From Glutamicibacter creatinolyticus (lineage in GTDB: Bacteria > Actinomycetota > Actinomycetes > Actinomycetales > Micrococcaceae), in the NCBI RefSeq assembly GCF_006094275.1, contig NZ_CP034412.1, positions 1,488,001 through 1,552,000 on the forward strand: a DNA stretch of 64,000 nucleotides. The letters are read 5' to 3'. A program made the position numbers and the translations under genes. The notes under the pieces were generated by a model. It had not been told where the DNA came from and ran no database searches. It saw nothing but the letters and a program-made list of their open reading frames with translations. Shown here piece after piece: positions 9,615-16,998 of the stretch; within the stretch, counting starts at the first letter, position 1; each line of letters opens with the position of its first letter.

Positions 9615-10070
9615 GTGCAACCCGGAACGAAACTTCCAAACTTTAGTCTGGAGAATCAGTACGGGGAGCAGGTCACCAGCCAGGATCTGTCCACGGGCCG
9701 GAGCATCATCGTGTTCTTCCCGTGGGCATTTTCGCGCGTTTGCGGGGGAGAGCTGGCCGAACTGCAGCACCATCTGCCCGAGTTTCGTGACGCCGATGTG
9801 CGCCTGGTGGCCATCTCCGTGGATCATAAGTTCTCGCTGCGCACCTATGCCGAGCAGGAGGGCTTCGAATTCGTACTGCTCGCCGACTTCTGGCCACACG
9901 GGCAGGTGGCCGAACTCTTTGACGCCTTTGATGTCGAGCGCGGGGTCGCCCGGCGGGTCACGATTCATGTCCACAACGGGGTTATTACTGATCGTTTCGC
10001 GTCCGGAATCAGTGAGCCGCGGAAACTAGATCAGTATCGTCAAATTCTGAGCCAGCGGGATATTTTCTAG
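9615..10070 (+). CDS. AhpE-type peroxiredoxin
   Basis: This thiol peroxidase reduces peroxides in the cytoplasm. The 151-residue protein has the peroxidatic Cys43 in FFPWAFSRVCGGEL, which aligns with the FTGICxGEL motif of AhpE. The remaining thioredoxin-fold landmarks (LVAISVDHKFSLRTYAEQ, then FPLLADFWPHG-like FVLLADFWPHG) are present. No resolving Cys is obvious, which fits a one-Cys enzyme. The GTG at 9615 lies 5 nt past the stop of the DUF3052 gene and has no good ribosome site of its own, suggesting coupling. Family assignment is firm; the partner reductant cannot be read here. Confidence 0.9.
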   Translation: MQPGTKLPNFSLENQYGEQVTSQDLSTGRSIIVFFPWAFSRVCGGELAELQHHLPEFRDADVRLVAISVDHKFSLRTYAEQEGFEFVLLADFWPHGQVAELFDAFDVERGVARRVTIHVHNGVITDRFASGISEPRKLDQYRQILSQRDIF

Positions 10071-10073
10071 TCG

Positions 10074-10694
10074 TCAAAGTCTCTCTTCAAAAAGTGGACT
10101 CGGTTGGAAATTCTTCTTTTTCAGAGGGCTCTGCTGGTTCGCGAACAAGAGGATCCATTGGCGGGAAAAGCGACTTGAGCGGGATAGCCGACTTAGTAGC
10201 ATCCTCGATTGTGAGAGTGTTTCAAGGATTTCCTCAGAACCGTCGAAATCGTTTTGCAAGCCAGCGCCGGTGGTTGGGTGCAAAACGCTTATGGCAATTG
10301 TCAAACGGTTAGCAAGAACGGCTGCAGCTATAGCAAGAGGTTTAGTACCGATTGAATGGAGTAGCAGGAGCGTCTCATAGGCCCCGTCTTTGACTCGGTC
10401 GATAGTTGTCTCGGTCCGTATCAACTGATCGTCCGGGCCAAACTCCGCGCCAGGCACGTGATAGTTCCTTAGGGCAGATTCAAGGGCGTACACTTTCGAT
10501 ATCGCCTCAGCTGAAACAGCCTTTCTTTTTTGTTCCATTTCGCCAGCGCGCGTCAACACCCCACTGATAAAAGCAAGAACCGCACTAGCGAATACGGCAA
10601 GGCCGGCGATCAGCGTGGCTAAAGCCAGTCCGTCATTCCACAAATCGCCCATCCTTTGATCCTCTCGCTTTTTGCTCAACTCAATCGTAGTCAC
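10074..10694 (-). CDS. Membrane-anchored protein of unknown function
   Basis: This 206-residue protein has one hydrophobic segment at about residues 22-46 (LALATLIAGLAVFASAVLAF), followed by a charged helical region (GEMEQKRKAVSAEAISKVYALE) and a serine/arginine-rich tail. No family is recognised. Its codon use is clearly less GC-rich than its neighbours. It is convergent with the peroxiredoxin gene, with 3 nt between stops. The start is uncertain: GTG at 10694, or ATG at 10652 (MGDLWNDGLALA). Composition and position beside the tRNA-Val island suggest horizontal acquisition. Confidence 0.6.
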   Translation of the reverse strand: MTTIELSKKREDQRMGDLWNDGLALATLIAGLAVFASAVLAFISGVLTRAGEMEQKRKAVSAEAISKVYALESALRNYHVPGAEFGPDDQLIRTETTIDRVKDGAYETLLLLHSIGTKPLAIAAAVLANRLTIAISVLHPTTGAGLQNDFDGSEEILETLSQSRMLLSRLSRSSRFSRQWILLFANQQSPLKKKNFQPSPLFEERL

Positions 10695-11198
10695 ATGGGC
10701 TGGCGGGTTCCGTTAGAAGATCCAGAAGGCCGGTTTTCTTCACTCCATAAGCTGACCCTCTTACCGCGCCTATTGGCGACTGCATAAAAGCACCGCTAGA
10801 GCATGCAATCCGCAACCGAGAAGGATCGTGTTTGTCATTTTCTCCTGCTGCCCCCGTCTGCTCGTGATAACGGGTGCGAAGGGAGAGAGCGAACAGTATC
10901 CAAGGCTAATTGCGAGGATTCCGGCCATGTGGATTTCCGGCAGGATATAGCCCTATTCCAAGACGAGGAAGTCGGGAAACAGCCACAATTTTCAGGACGG
11001 ACAAAAGTGAAGGTCTGCATTTATCTGTCATTTCAACGGCAGATTCAGAAGAGTGGACGATGCCCAACCAGCCAACCCCCGGAGCTTTTTTTGTGTGGGA
11101 GAGACGCAGCTCACGCTTCCCCGGCTTGCCCGGGCACCCGGGTTCCAGTAAAGTTGTTCCCTGTTGGCAGGAAGGTTTTTCCTCTTGTCGCAGGTCAA
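10695..11198. other. Intergenic region before tRNA-Val
   Basis: In about 500 nt I see no credible gene. A rightward open frame runs through it and across the tRNA, but it has artefact-like composition. The promoter of tRNA-Val should lie in the last 60 nt. GC content is lower than in the housekeeping blocks. Confidence 0.5.
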
Positions 11199-11274
11199 GG
11201 GCCTTTAGCTCAGCTGGTAGAGCGTCACGTTTACACCGTGAATGTCATCGGTTCGATCCCGGTAGGGCCCACCA
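11199..11274 (+). tRNA. tRNA-Val (anticodon UAC)
   Basis: The acceptor stem GGGCCTT (11199-11205) pairs with AGGGCCC (11264-11270). The D-arm begins GCTCAGCTGGTAGAGC. The anticodon stem is TCACG/CGTGA around loop TTTACAC, giving anticodon UAC. The T-arm contains GGTTCGATCCC. Discriminator A and the encoded CCA end at 11274. It reads valine GUA/GUG codons. The gene borders an AT-richer accessory island and is probably its integration target. Confidence 0.95.
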
Positions 11275-11277
11275 CAC

Positions 11278-11323
11278 AAAACCTGCTCCGACTCGTCGTA
11301 AAAGATTAGTCAGAGCAGGTTTT
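11278..11323 (+). terminator. Inverted repeat after tRNA-Val
   Basis: AAAACCTGCTC (11278-11288) and GAGCAGGTTTT (11313-11323) form a perfect 11-bp stem with a 24-nt loop and a terminal T run. It is the likely tRNA terminator; the loop is long for a classic hairpin. Confidence 0.6.
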
Positions 11324-11435
11324 CCTGTTTGCTGGCCTGTTTTCCGCCGCCCAAACTTCCGCGTATTTCCAGAAGTTTCCGTGTTCGTGCCTGCACAAAG
11401 AGTCGTAGGGAAGTAGTAAAGATACGCCGCAAAAC

Positions 11436-11544
11436 TCAATAGCCCCTGCACGCGAAGTGCCACGACATCCAAGTCCTGACCCAACACTCCGGCGTACATG
11501 TCCAAAGAGCCCGCACTCGTAGTACGGTCGAATGTTGGCTGGAC
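11436..11544 (-). pseudogene. C-terminal relic of a tyrosine recombinase (integrase)
   Basis: On the minus strand an open stretch reads VQPTFDRTTSAGSLDMYAGV, then LGQDLDVVALRVQGL. This aligns by eye with the end of phage-type integrases (VQ..LGHxTxxxTLDxYAxL, then DLDxVAxRL), including the catalytic Tyr. The N-terminal catalytic Arg, His and Arg residues are not recoverable upstream, and the GH motif has decayed to FDR. It lies directly beside the 3' end of tRNA-Val, where the integrase of a tRNA-targeted element normally sits. A chance match in such a short stretch cannot be excluded. Confidence 0.5.
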
Positions 11545-11731
11545 GATTTTTCGGTATACCCGAACTTGATCAACTATGGCCAGCGGTAGAGACGTAGCTT
11601 GGGGCTGCGTGTCGAGTACGTGTCCAGCGCATCATAGTCGTTGGCGTGAACATGGATGCGCTACTGCACTGATTCGTGCAGTAGCGACTATGAGTTCATC
11701 CGCTGTACGAAGGTGGTGCGGTCTTGGCGCA

Positions 11732-12088
11732 TCAGGAACCGTTCCCTATTCCACGATCTTTGGGGAACAGGTAGTTGGCGATAATCGCCAGCACGGCAAT
11801 AATTTCAACTGTTGTACCAGTTAGAAAGGCTATTGCCACGCCGTCTTCAAGTTTGGTTCCGCGGAAGTGTGCCCAGAGCACGACTACCACGCAAGTTCCC
11901 AAAGAGATCCAAACAAGCCACAACGAATGTCGAAATAGTCTCTTTCTGAACCGGTGAGCTTGCTTTAATCTTTTAGCTTCGAGTTTATCGACTTCGTCAG
12001 CTTTATTAGTTGTAGAGCGGCTTCTGGGCTTATCGTCAATTAGAGCTTCAGCTGACGCCGTGACGAATTGTTCGAATTTATCGAGCAA
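11732..12088 (-). CDS. Small protein with two membrane segments, partner of ImmA/IrrE-like peptidase
   Basis: This 118-residue protein has a charged N-terminal half (residues 1-50, rich in Lys, Arg and Asp) followed by two hydrophobic helices at about 53-72 (HSLWLVWISLGTCVVVVLWA) and 83-108 (VAIAFLTGTTVEIIAVLAII). The connecting loop is short, so both termini probably face the cytoplasm. Its start overlaps the end of the upstream metallopeptidase gene by 11 nt, so the two form an operon and probably act together. No known family is recognised. Composition is AT-richer than the genome norm. A role as membrane effector or antitoxin-like partner is inference from architecture. Confidence 0.7.
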   Translation of the reverse strand: MLDKFEQFVTASAEALIDDKPRSRSTTNKADEVDKLEAKRLKQAHRFRKRLFRHSLWLVWISLGTCVVVVLWAHFRGTKLEDGVAIAFLTGTTVEIIAVLAIIANYLFPKDRGIGNGS

Positions 12089-12617
12089 TGGCAGCGTCGA
12101 TCTTAGCTAGTCGTGTAAGCCTCTGTCGCAGGGCTTGCGGGGATACACCAAAATGACCCGCGATTCGAACCAGTGAATACCCAGCACTCTTAAGCCGATC
12201 AATTTCCGAGCGGGGCATCAGAAGATTTCCTGCAAATTCATCAGCAAAGAATTCGTGTAAGTCGTAATGCCCACTTCCGCGTTTATCCTCAAAAGAGTAA
12301 TCATCGTCGTTTGCTAGTTCCATTCGCTCGATGTAGTGCCCAACTTCATGGGCGCAAGTGAAACGCTGGCGAGTTACCGGTTCAGACGAATCAACGTATG
12401 CCCGGATTAAGTCCCCTTGCCCAACAATCATGCCGGAAAGATTATCCGGCAAGGGAGCCACTGACACATCTATTCCGAGTTTCTTAGCAATTCTAAATGG
12501 ATCAACCGGAAAACTACTGTCTGCCCAGTGGGTAGAAAGCGTGTCAGTTGCAAGACGCTGCGCAGATTCCCAAACTAGTTCAGCCACTGTTGCCACCTCC
12601 GCGGCGGATATCTCCAT
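12078..12617 (-). CDS. ImmA/IrrE family metallo-endopeptidase
   Basis: This 179-residue zinc peptidase has the HEXXH motif HEVGH (His90, Glu91, His94) inside FTCAHEVGHYIE and the downstream ADEFAGNLLMP segment that follows in this family. The C-terminal region SLVRIAGHFGVSPQALRQRL resembles the usual winged/HTH-like tail. Members cleave repressors or regulators of mobile elements (ImmA on ICEBs1) or act as stress or toxin-antitoxin components. The protease domain lacks the N-terminal XRE HTH sometimes fused. The ATG at 12617 lies behind an AT-rich stretch (12618-12660) containing TATAAT on the minus strand, a plausible promoter. It overlaps the two-TM gene by 11 nt. Confidence 0.88.
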   Translation of the reverse strand: MEISAAEVATVAELVWESAQRLATDTLSTHWADSSFPVDPFRIAKKLGIDVSVAPLPDNLSGMIVGQGDLIRAYVDSSEPVTRQRFTCAHEVGHYIERMELANDDDYSFEDKRGSGHYDLHEFFADEFAGNLLMPRSEIDRLKSAGYSLVRIAGHFGVSPQALRQRLTRLAKIDAAIAR

Positions 12618-12851
12618 ATTCTGCTGTATGTGTACCTATTATTATATGTCATTCTGTCAACCAGGTCATGGAGATCCTTGTTTTTCGGCAACCGTTTCGC
12701 TCACCGTGAGGCGCGCCTTAACCCAGAGGTTTTATCAGAGCGTTGAGGGCCGCTGATTTCTGGTTTTTCCCGGAGTCGGCGGGTTTCTCCTGCTTTAGGT
12801 CGTTGGTGACACCGAGGTCATTGGTGTGGGGGCCGGGCTCCACTGTTCCGG

Positions 12852-13232
12852 TCATGGTCTCTCATCTCGTTGATGGGCAAGGTGGCCGTGTCGCCACTCC
12901 GGATACCCTGTGTGAGCTTGTTCTAACATCTGCATCAATAGCGCTGATTCCGGTGCCATTTTAAGGATGAGCAGTCGGGTTTGCCTACTATTGCTGATCA
13001 GTTTCCCGGCAACTGCATACAACCGGTACCGCCACCGCTTCACATCCCAACAGCCAGCAGGACGCCTGACCGTAAGCATGACCAGCTGGATCCAGGAAGT
13101 GAAGTTCACGGACAGCACCGCCAGAATCTCCCAGGCCTGATTCGCTGTGTAGGACCAGTAAGGCAACTTGACCGGCCGGCGGGCCTTTAGCATTTTGGTC
13201 CTGTTTTCACACCAGCTCCGTGCCCGATATCT
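12852..13232 (-). pseudogene. Truncated IS1380-family transposase (C-terminal fragment)
   Basis: The minus-strand frame contains RYRARSWCENRTKMLKARRP, LPYWSYTANQAWEILAVLSV, then WDVKRWRYRLYAVAGKLISN and RQTRLLILKMA. These match the end of IS1380-type transposases (RxRAEDRIR.KDTGL..LP, NQAW..L...A.L..W.QLL.L, PKRLRYRL..VAGR). The N-terminal two thirds with the first DDE residues are missing, and the upstream frame has no family signal. Key positions in the RAEDRI motif are eroded (RSWCENR). The insertion is therefore dead and old. No intact terminal inverted repeats or target duplication were found by eye. Confidence 0.7.
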
Positions 13233-13490
13233 CACATTGCCAGCGAACGCCGTGGCCGCGGCGACTGCACTGCACGAAGAGAGGCGGAGTCGAGTGGAAT
13301 TAACACAGCTCAGCAGGTGGTAGTTAAATATGTTTTCAAGAACTCCCAGGTTAATGAGACTGAAGTGCTGACTTCCATGCCTACTTCCGAAAGGCCGGTT
13401 GTTTTTGACTCGCTGCCAACCCGAATGGTCGAAGAGACTCAAACTTAGAAGAATCCATATCCTTTTGCGATGAAGCGATCGAATAGAACG

Positions 13491-13778
13491 CTATGGGTAG
13501 AGGCGGGCGGCGGGCATTCTCGCGAGGAAATTGAGCTCCTTCACTTCGTCGGGAGTCATTGCGATCAGGTCGATGGGAGGATTAAGAAGTTCAAGGAACA
13601 TGAGTGACCGCAACACGCGGGGAACGTTCTCGTTGACGTAGACAATCAAAACATCTAGGTCTCGAGGCGCAGGCGAATGCAGCGCCGATCCAAAAAGCCA
13701 AATCTGACTCGCGCCGGCTTGACTCGCGAGCATTATAAGATGTTTGAGATCTGGCCAGCGATTGTTCAGCGCATTCAA
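13491..13778 (-). CDS. Minimal nucleotidyltransferase (MNT-like)
   Basis: This 95-residue protein has the nucleotidyltransferase pattern GS (Gly30-Ser31) followed by DLDVLI (Asp40, Asp42) in LFGSALHSPAPRDLDVLIVY, as in MNT/KNTase-fold proteins that transfer AMP or other nucleotides. The start is TTG at 13778, overlapping the TGA stop of the preceding gene (TTGA), so it is translationally coupled. MNT proteins often pair with HEPN toxins; here the partner is instead the 213-residue protein and an HNH protein upstream. The third acidic residue expected later in the fold is not certain. It is the last gene of the HNH / unknown / MNT operon. Confidence 0.8.
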   Translation of the reverse strand: MNALNNRWPDLKHLIMLASQAGASQIWLFGSALHSPAPRDLDVLIVYVNENVPRVLRSLMFLELLNPPIDLIAMTPDEVKELNFLARMPAARLYP

Positions 13779-14416
13779 TCTTCGTTGAGCCTAGTGAATA
13801 TAGCTTTTAGTAAGTGGATCTCCACCCCAGTTTCCATCGCTGCGGCCGTGACCCGCGTGCTCAAACCGTTCGTGTTGGGGTTAGTGATTATGAATGCGTC
13901 GGGTTCTAAATTGGGATGCGCATCTAAGCGCTCATAGAGCTCGTCAACTGGGAATTCGTATCTGTCGTGTGTGATGACGATCAAATCACGCAGTCCTAGG
14001 CGCTCAATCCTCCAGGCTGCGAGTCCGATTCGAACAATATCGCTGACTTTGCCGTGTCGAATGAGCCGCGATCGCAGATAGCTTTCATCGTTATCTTGGA
14101 ACTCGTGTAGAGGAGTCTGCAACTTTAGCGCCTTCAAAACTTTGCCGAACGTGTCAAGCAGCACGCCCCGTGCCCTCGCAGCTTCGAAGACCCCATTGTC
14201 TGGAAATCGTCGGATAAGAACTATTGCTTCACATGTTGGGTATGTATCGAGTATGGCATCGAGTTCATCAAACCCAAGAGGTGAAGGACCTGGCTCAGCC
14301 ACTACGATCAGACGCGCACGTCCTTCGCAAATTGTCAGGATTCCGTTATCTCCGTTTGATTCTGTGTCGATTTCACTCTTTGAGAGTTTTTCCTCCACCC
14401 AGGCTTGGATAGTCAT
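13775..14416 (-). CDS. Unknown protein, middle gene of the HNH / nucleotidyltransferase operon
   Basis: This 213-residue soluble, mixed alpha/beta protein has no motif I can assign. Regular beta-like strands occur (LTICEGRARLIVVAEPG; CEAIVLIRRF; DLIVITHDRYEF; DAFIITNPNTNG). The pattern of alternating strands and helices could be a restriction-like or Rossmann-type fold, but catalytic residues are not obvious. The ATG at 14416 overlaps the TGA of the HNH gene (ATGA), and its own TGA overlaps the TTG of the nucleotidyltransferase gene. Such tight overlaps at both ends argue that all three proteins are made together. An upstream in-frame extension to 14479 overlaps the HNH gene further and is less likely. 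Confidence 0.75.
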   Translation of the reverse strand: MTIQAWVEEKLSKSEIDTESNGDNGILTICEGRARLIVVAEPGPSPLGFDELDAILDTYPTCEAIVLIRRFPDNGVFEAARARGVLLDTFGKVLKALKLQTPLHEFQDNDESYLRSRLIRHGKVSDIVRIGLAAWRIERLGLRDLIVITHDRYEFPVDELYERLDAHPNLEPDAFIITNPNTNGLSTRVTAAAMETGVEIHLLKAIFTRLNED

Positions 14417-15198
14417 GCGGTCTCCTCTCGAAATAGGTTGCGAACAGCTTGTGGAAATCTTATAGTCCTTGCCGACCAATCACCATATAGGTGCCGTTCT
14501 TCGAATTGGCGGATGTGGAGTTCGAGCTTGGCCGTTACTGCCACCTCAGCGGGAGTGAGAAGGTGCTCGTTGGCTCGAATATGGGCGAGAATCTGAGCGT
14601 TCACGGGGATCACAGCCGACTTCACCAGTGCCGCCCACTGGTGTGCGCGATCGTCGTCGTAGACGCCTTCTTGGGGACCATACATCTCAAATACTGCCCG
14701 GTTTTTCGCAAGTAGGGACTCTAATCGTTCGCGGGCATCCATCCGTGTCTCGTATTGCGGAGTTCCGAAGGCGGAAGTGCGCGCCGAGACGCTCGCTGCT
14801 TTCCACGAACGGAGCAACTCAGTCGGGTACTCAGCAGGATCTTTATCGATCATCGTGTGGCATGTCGGACAGAGCACCAAGATGTTGCTCGCTGCGGCTC
14901 TTTCGTCTTCGTTCAGATGTCGTTCATTCTCACCGCGCGGTCCATCGATACTCGCAGGGATGATGTGGGCCAGTTCTGAGACTGTTTTCCGCCTTAAAAT
15001 AGTGTGTAAGTCTCGGCGGCATACAGGGTTTTGACAGTGACCGCCCGATTCGGACCAAAGGTAGTCTTGCTCAACCCTTGAAATTTTCTTGCGATAAGTC
15101 ACGTGGACTATTGTGCCAGAACGTCTCCGACGTACTAGTAATACCGGTTGGAAGTGCCAATTATTTTGCTTGGCTACGACGTGAGTATAGTTAGTCAA
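14413..15198 (-). CDS. HNH endonuclease
   Basis: The protein has zinc-knuckle cysteines CQNPVC (Cys55, Cys60) and CPTCH (Cys110, Cys113, His114) around the HNH core: ELAHIIPASIDGPRG supplies the first histidine and ASNILVLCPTCHTMID the Asn and second His. This layout is a standard small HNH nuclease domain at about residues 35-125, followed by about 135 helical residues. The frame opens with TTG at 15198, overlapping the end of a decayed upstream gene; a GTG at 15102 is an alternative start that still includes the nuclease domain. It forms one unit with the next two genes through a 4-nt ATGA overlap. Likely DNA nuclease of a conflict system (inference). Confidence 0.82.
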   Translation of the reverse strand: MTNYTHVVAKQNNWHFQPVLLVRRRRSGTIVHVTYRKKISRVEQDYLWSESGGHCQNPVCRRDLHTILRRKTVSELAHIIPASIDGPRGENERHLNEDERAAASNILVLCPTCHTMIDKDPAEYPTELLRSWKAASVSARTSAFGTPQYETRMDARERLESLLAKNRAVFEMYGPQEGVYDDDRAHQWAALVKSAVIPVNAQILAHIRANEHLLTPAEVAVTAKLELHIRQFEERHLYGDWSARTIRFPQAVRNLFREETA

Positions 15199-15960
15199 GA
15201 TTACGGGACCATCGTTTAGTGCGGCCTCGTACTTGCTCCAAAATCTTTCTCATAGCAGTCTTGTTTGCCCGCGCAGCGGTGTCACCGACTTTCTCGTCTT
15301 CGCCACCTCGTTCACTAGCCTCCGCACGTCTTAAGCAGATCGAGTCTTGGGGGCGTGACAGGACCTATACATTTCGGGGGCGCGAAGCAGCACCATTAAG
15401 GTTTTTGAGGTGTTTCTTCCATGCAGTGTCGACCTCCTCGATCGTCAAAATGTGCTGTGGATTTTTGCTGCTTTTAAAAGCAACTTCCGCTTATTCCGGA
15501 GGCGTCCCCCTGATTTCGAAATCCTGGCTGTTCGAATATCGGTCGCGAATCCTGCCCACGTATACATGCTCAGGGGCTTTTATTATTAAGGTCAAATGAA
15601 CCGCTGCCGTCAGACAAGTTGCTGGCACCATGAAGATCGATTTTGAAGTCAGTGTGAGCGGGGGTGCTTGAACCAAAACGGCTACGAAACCGAATCAGTG
15701 AACTGGGCGGCACAAACTTTACCTCCATAACGGACCATCCAGGTGAGCTCTCTTGGTAGTCATGAGTGAGCATTATTGTTAGCTTCTGTAGACGCTTTGT
15801 AGGTCTAATTTGGGCATAAGCAGTCGTCCGTGACAATGGTTCGCCGAGGATTGTCGAATTCGTCCATGGACTAACATTTGGCATTCTCTCTGCACATATC
15901 AGAGTCACCCGAACCTTTTCAGACGTCTTGTTGACGTATGCCAGCCGGCAGCCATGTCGC
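15191..15960 (-). pseudogene. Decayed gene upstream of the HNH operon
   Basis: Coding-like minus-strand sequence runs through three linked pieces. Piece one reads CRLAYVNKTSEKVRVTLICA onward through LTHDYQESSPGWSVMEVKFV to GSGSFDL. A frame change at about 15590 is needed to continue as LIIKAPEHVYVGRIRDRYSN to GTPPE. In-frame stops follow at 15491-15493 (TAA) and 15365-15367 (TAG), yet plausible protein sequence continues between and after them (NPQHILTIEEVDTAWKKHLK; RANKTAMRKILEQVRGRTKR). The final stop overlaps the TTG start of the HNH gene. No function is recognised. It may be a dead first gene of the operon. The call rests on composition and continuity and not on homology. Confidence 0.4.
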
Positions 15961-16100
15961 CTAGAGCAGGTAACCGCTTAGCGCAACGGATAAGGCATCG
16001 CCTGCCGGAGGTAATCTAGTGACGCAACATAGTATCTACGCAGGGGAGCGCTGGATCTACGCGCGTGGAAGGGACTCCTTGAATCCGCTAATTCCCGCCC

Positions 16101-16340
16101 CTATGGCCACACTAAAGTGGCCCCGTGGGGACCACTGGCTCCGGCCAAGTTGTCGGGGCCTTGGGCATTACAGTTCCAACGTTTAAAGCCTCTCCTGGTG
16201 TCGCCCGAGTCCAGGTACATGGACCTGCCGCTATGACCATGCTCCTGCATAGTATGAGCGAAGGGTCCTCCAGAGGGGTGCTCATACGGCACAATTCCCC
16301 CCTCCGAGATCGCCATGTAAAACGTCGTATAACGCATTCG
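16101..16340 (-). CDS. Possible fragment of unknown origin
   Basis: The minus frame from ATG at 16340 reads MRYTTFYMAISEGGIVPYEH and then GHSGRSMYLDSGDTRRGFKR and NLAGASGPHG. It has the balanced composition of real protein and not of a shadow frame, but no family is recognised and no ribosome site is evident. It lies at the right end of the accessory island between the decayed HNH-operon gene and the GlsB gene. It could be a relic of cargo. Low confidence. Confidence 0.25.
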   Translation of the reverse strand, partial: RMRYTTFYMAISEGGIVPYEHPSGGPFAHTMQEHGHSGRSMYLDSGDTRRGFKRWNCNAQGPDNLAGASGPHGATLVWP

Positions 16341-16487
16341 ATCGTCATTGCCATTCAAAGGGACTGGCAACCAAGCTCCTAAGTTTTCTGCCGTCTTGGC
16401 TTGCAATCCAGAAAAAGGAACTTCACCCCAAGCCTTCGCCCAGATTGTAGGTCCCTTCGAGCGCTGGAAAGCGCACGAGGATAAAAA

Positions 16488-16518
16488 ACGGGGCCTTACC
16501 CAAAAGGTAAGACCCCGT
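16488..16518 (-). terminator. Terminator of the first GlsB/YeaQ gene
   Basis: ACGGGGcCTTACC (16488-16500) pairs with GGTAAGaCCCCGT (16506-16518), one mismatch, 5-nt loop. On the minus strand it is followed by TTTTTTAT, a textbook intrinsic terminator 14 nt past the stop. Confidence 0.85.
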
Positions 16519-16531
16519 TCAGTCGTGCAGG

Positions 16532-16792
16532 TTAAGCCCGCTTGCGCGTGAGCAGTCCCCAAATAACGAGGACGATCAGCGAACCGCCGATGGCCAGCAA
16601 CCAGGTTGACAGGGACCAGAATTCGTCCACTCCGACTCCGAAGATCGCGGATCCAATCCAACCGCCAACGATGGCGCCAACGACACCCAGCAGCAAGGTC
16701 ACGAGCCAGCCGCCACCTTGCTCACCTGGCTTGATCGCTTTCGCGATCGCACCGGCAATCAGGCCCAAAACAATCCAACCTATGAAACCCAT
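16532..16792 (-). CDS. GlsB/YeaQ/YmgE family stress-response membrane protein, copy 1
   Basis: This 86-residue transglycosylase-associated-type protein has three hydrophobic segments (about residues 3-20, 28-50 and 62-80) and glycine-rich motifs GLIAGAIAKAIKPGEQGGGW and GVVGAIVGGWIG. The exact role is unknown; members respond to general or envelope stress. An AGGAGGAAGT sequence directly precedes the ATG on the minus strand. A near-twin is encoded at 39584-39844 with only 7 residue differences by eye. It lies at the boundary between the accessory island and GC-rich sequence. Confidence 0.9.
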   Translation of the reverse strand: MGFIGWIVLGLIAGAIAKAIKPGEQGGGWLVTLLLGVVGAIVGGWIGSAIFGVGVDEFWSLSTWLLAIGGSLIVLVIWGLLTRKRA

Positions 16793-16998
16793 TACTTCCT
16801 CCTAAACGGATCGAGTGACTTCGTTCAGCATCAGGACTGTGATGCACCCGGAAAACATTACCCGCAAGTATGGAATTGGGTGCGCACATCTGCAAGGACA
16901 CGCCACGAGGAAAATCAAAATACGACGTGAAACACACCGTGGCGAGCTGGGATCACAACCCAATGGCGGAATCCAGCACCGGGTGGTGGCAACAACGG

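Noticed and set aside
10803-11309. Rightward 168-residue frame running across tRNA-Val
   Set aside because: It includes the translated tRNA (typical LAQLVER-type artefact sequence), lacks a ribosome site and has shadow-like composition.
15219-15599. Rightward 126-residue frame
   Set aside because: Ser/Arg/Cys-rich composition typical of antisense; the opposite strand reads more like protein.
15965-16010. tRNA-Arg-like D-arm text (GCGCAACGGATAAGGC) at the island's right part
   Set aside because: No acceptor pairing, no T-arm (GGTTCGA) and no usable anticodon stem; too little to call a tRNA or an att site.
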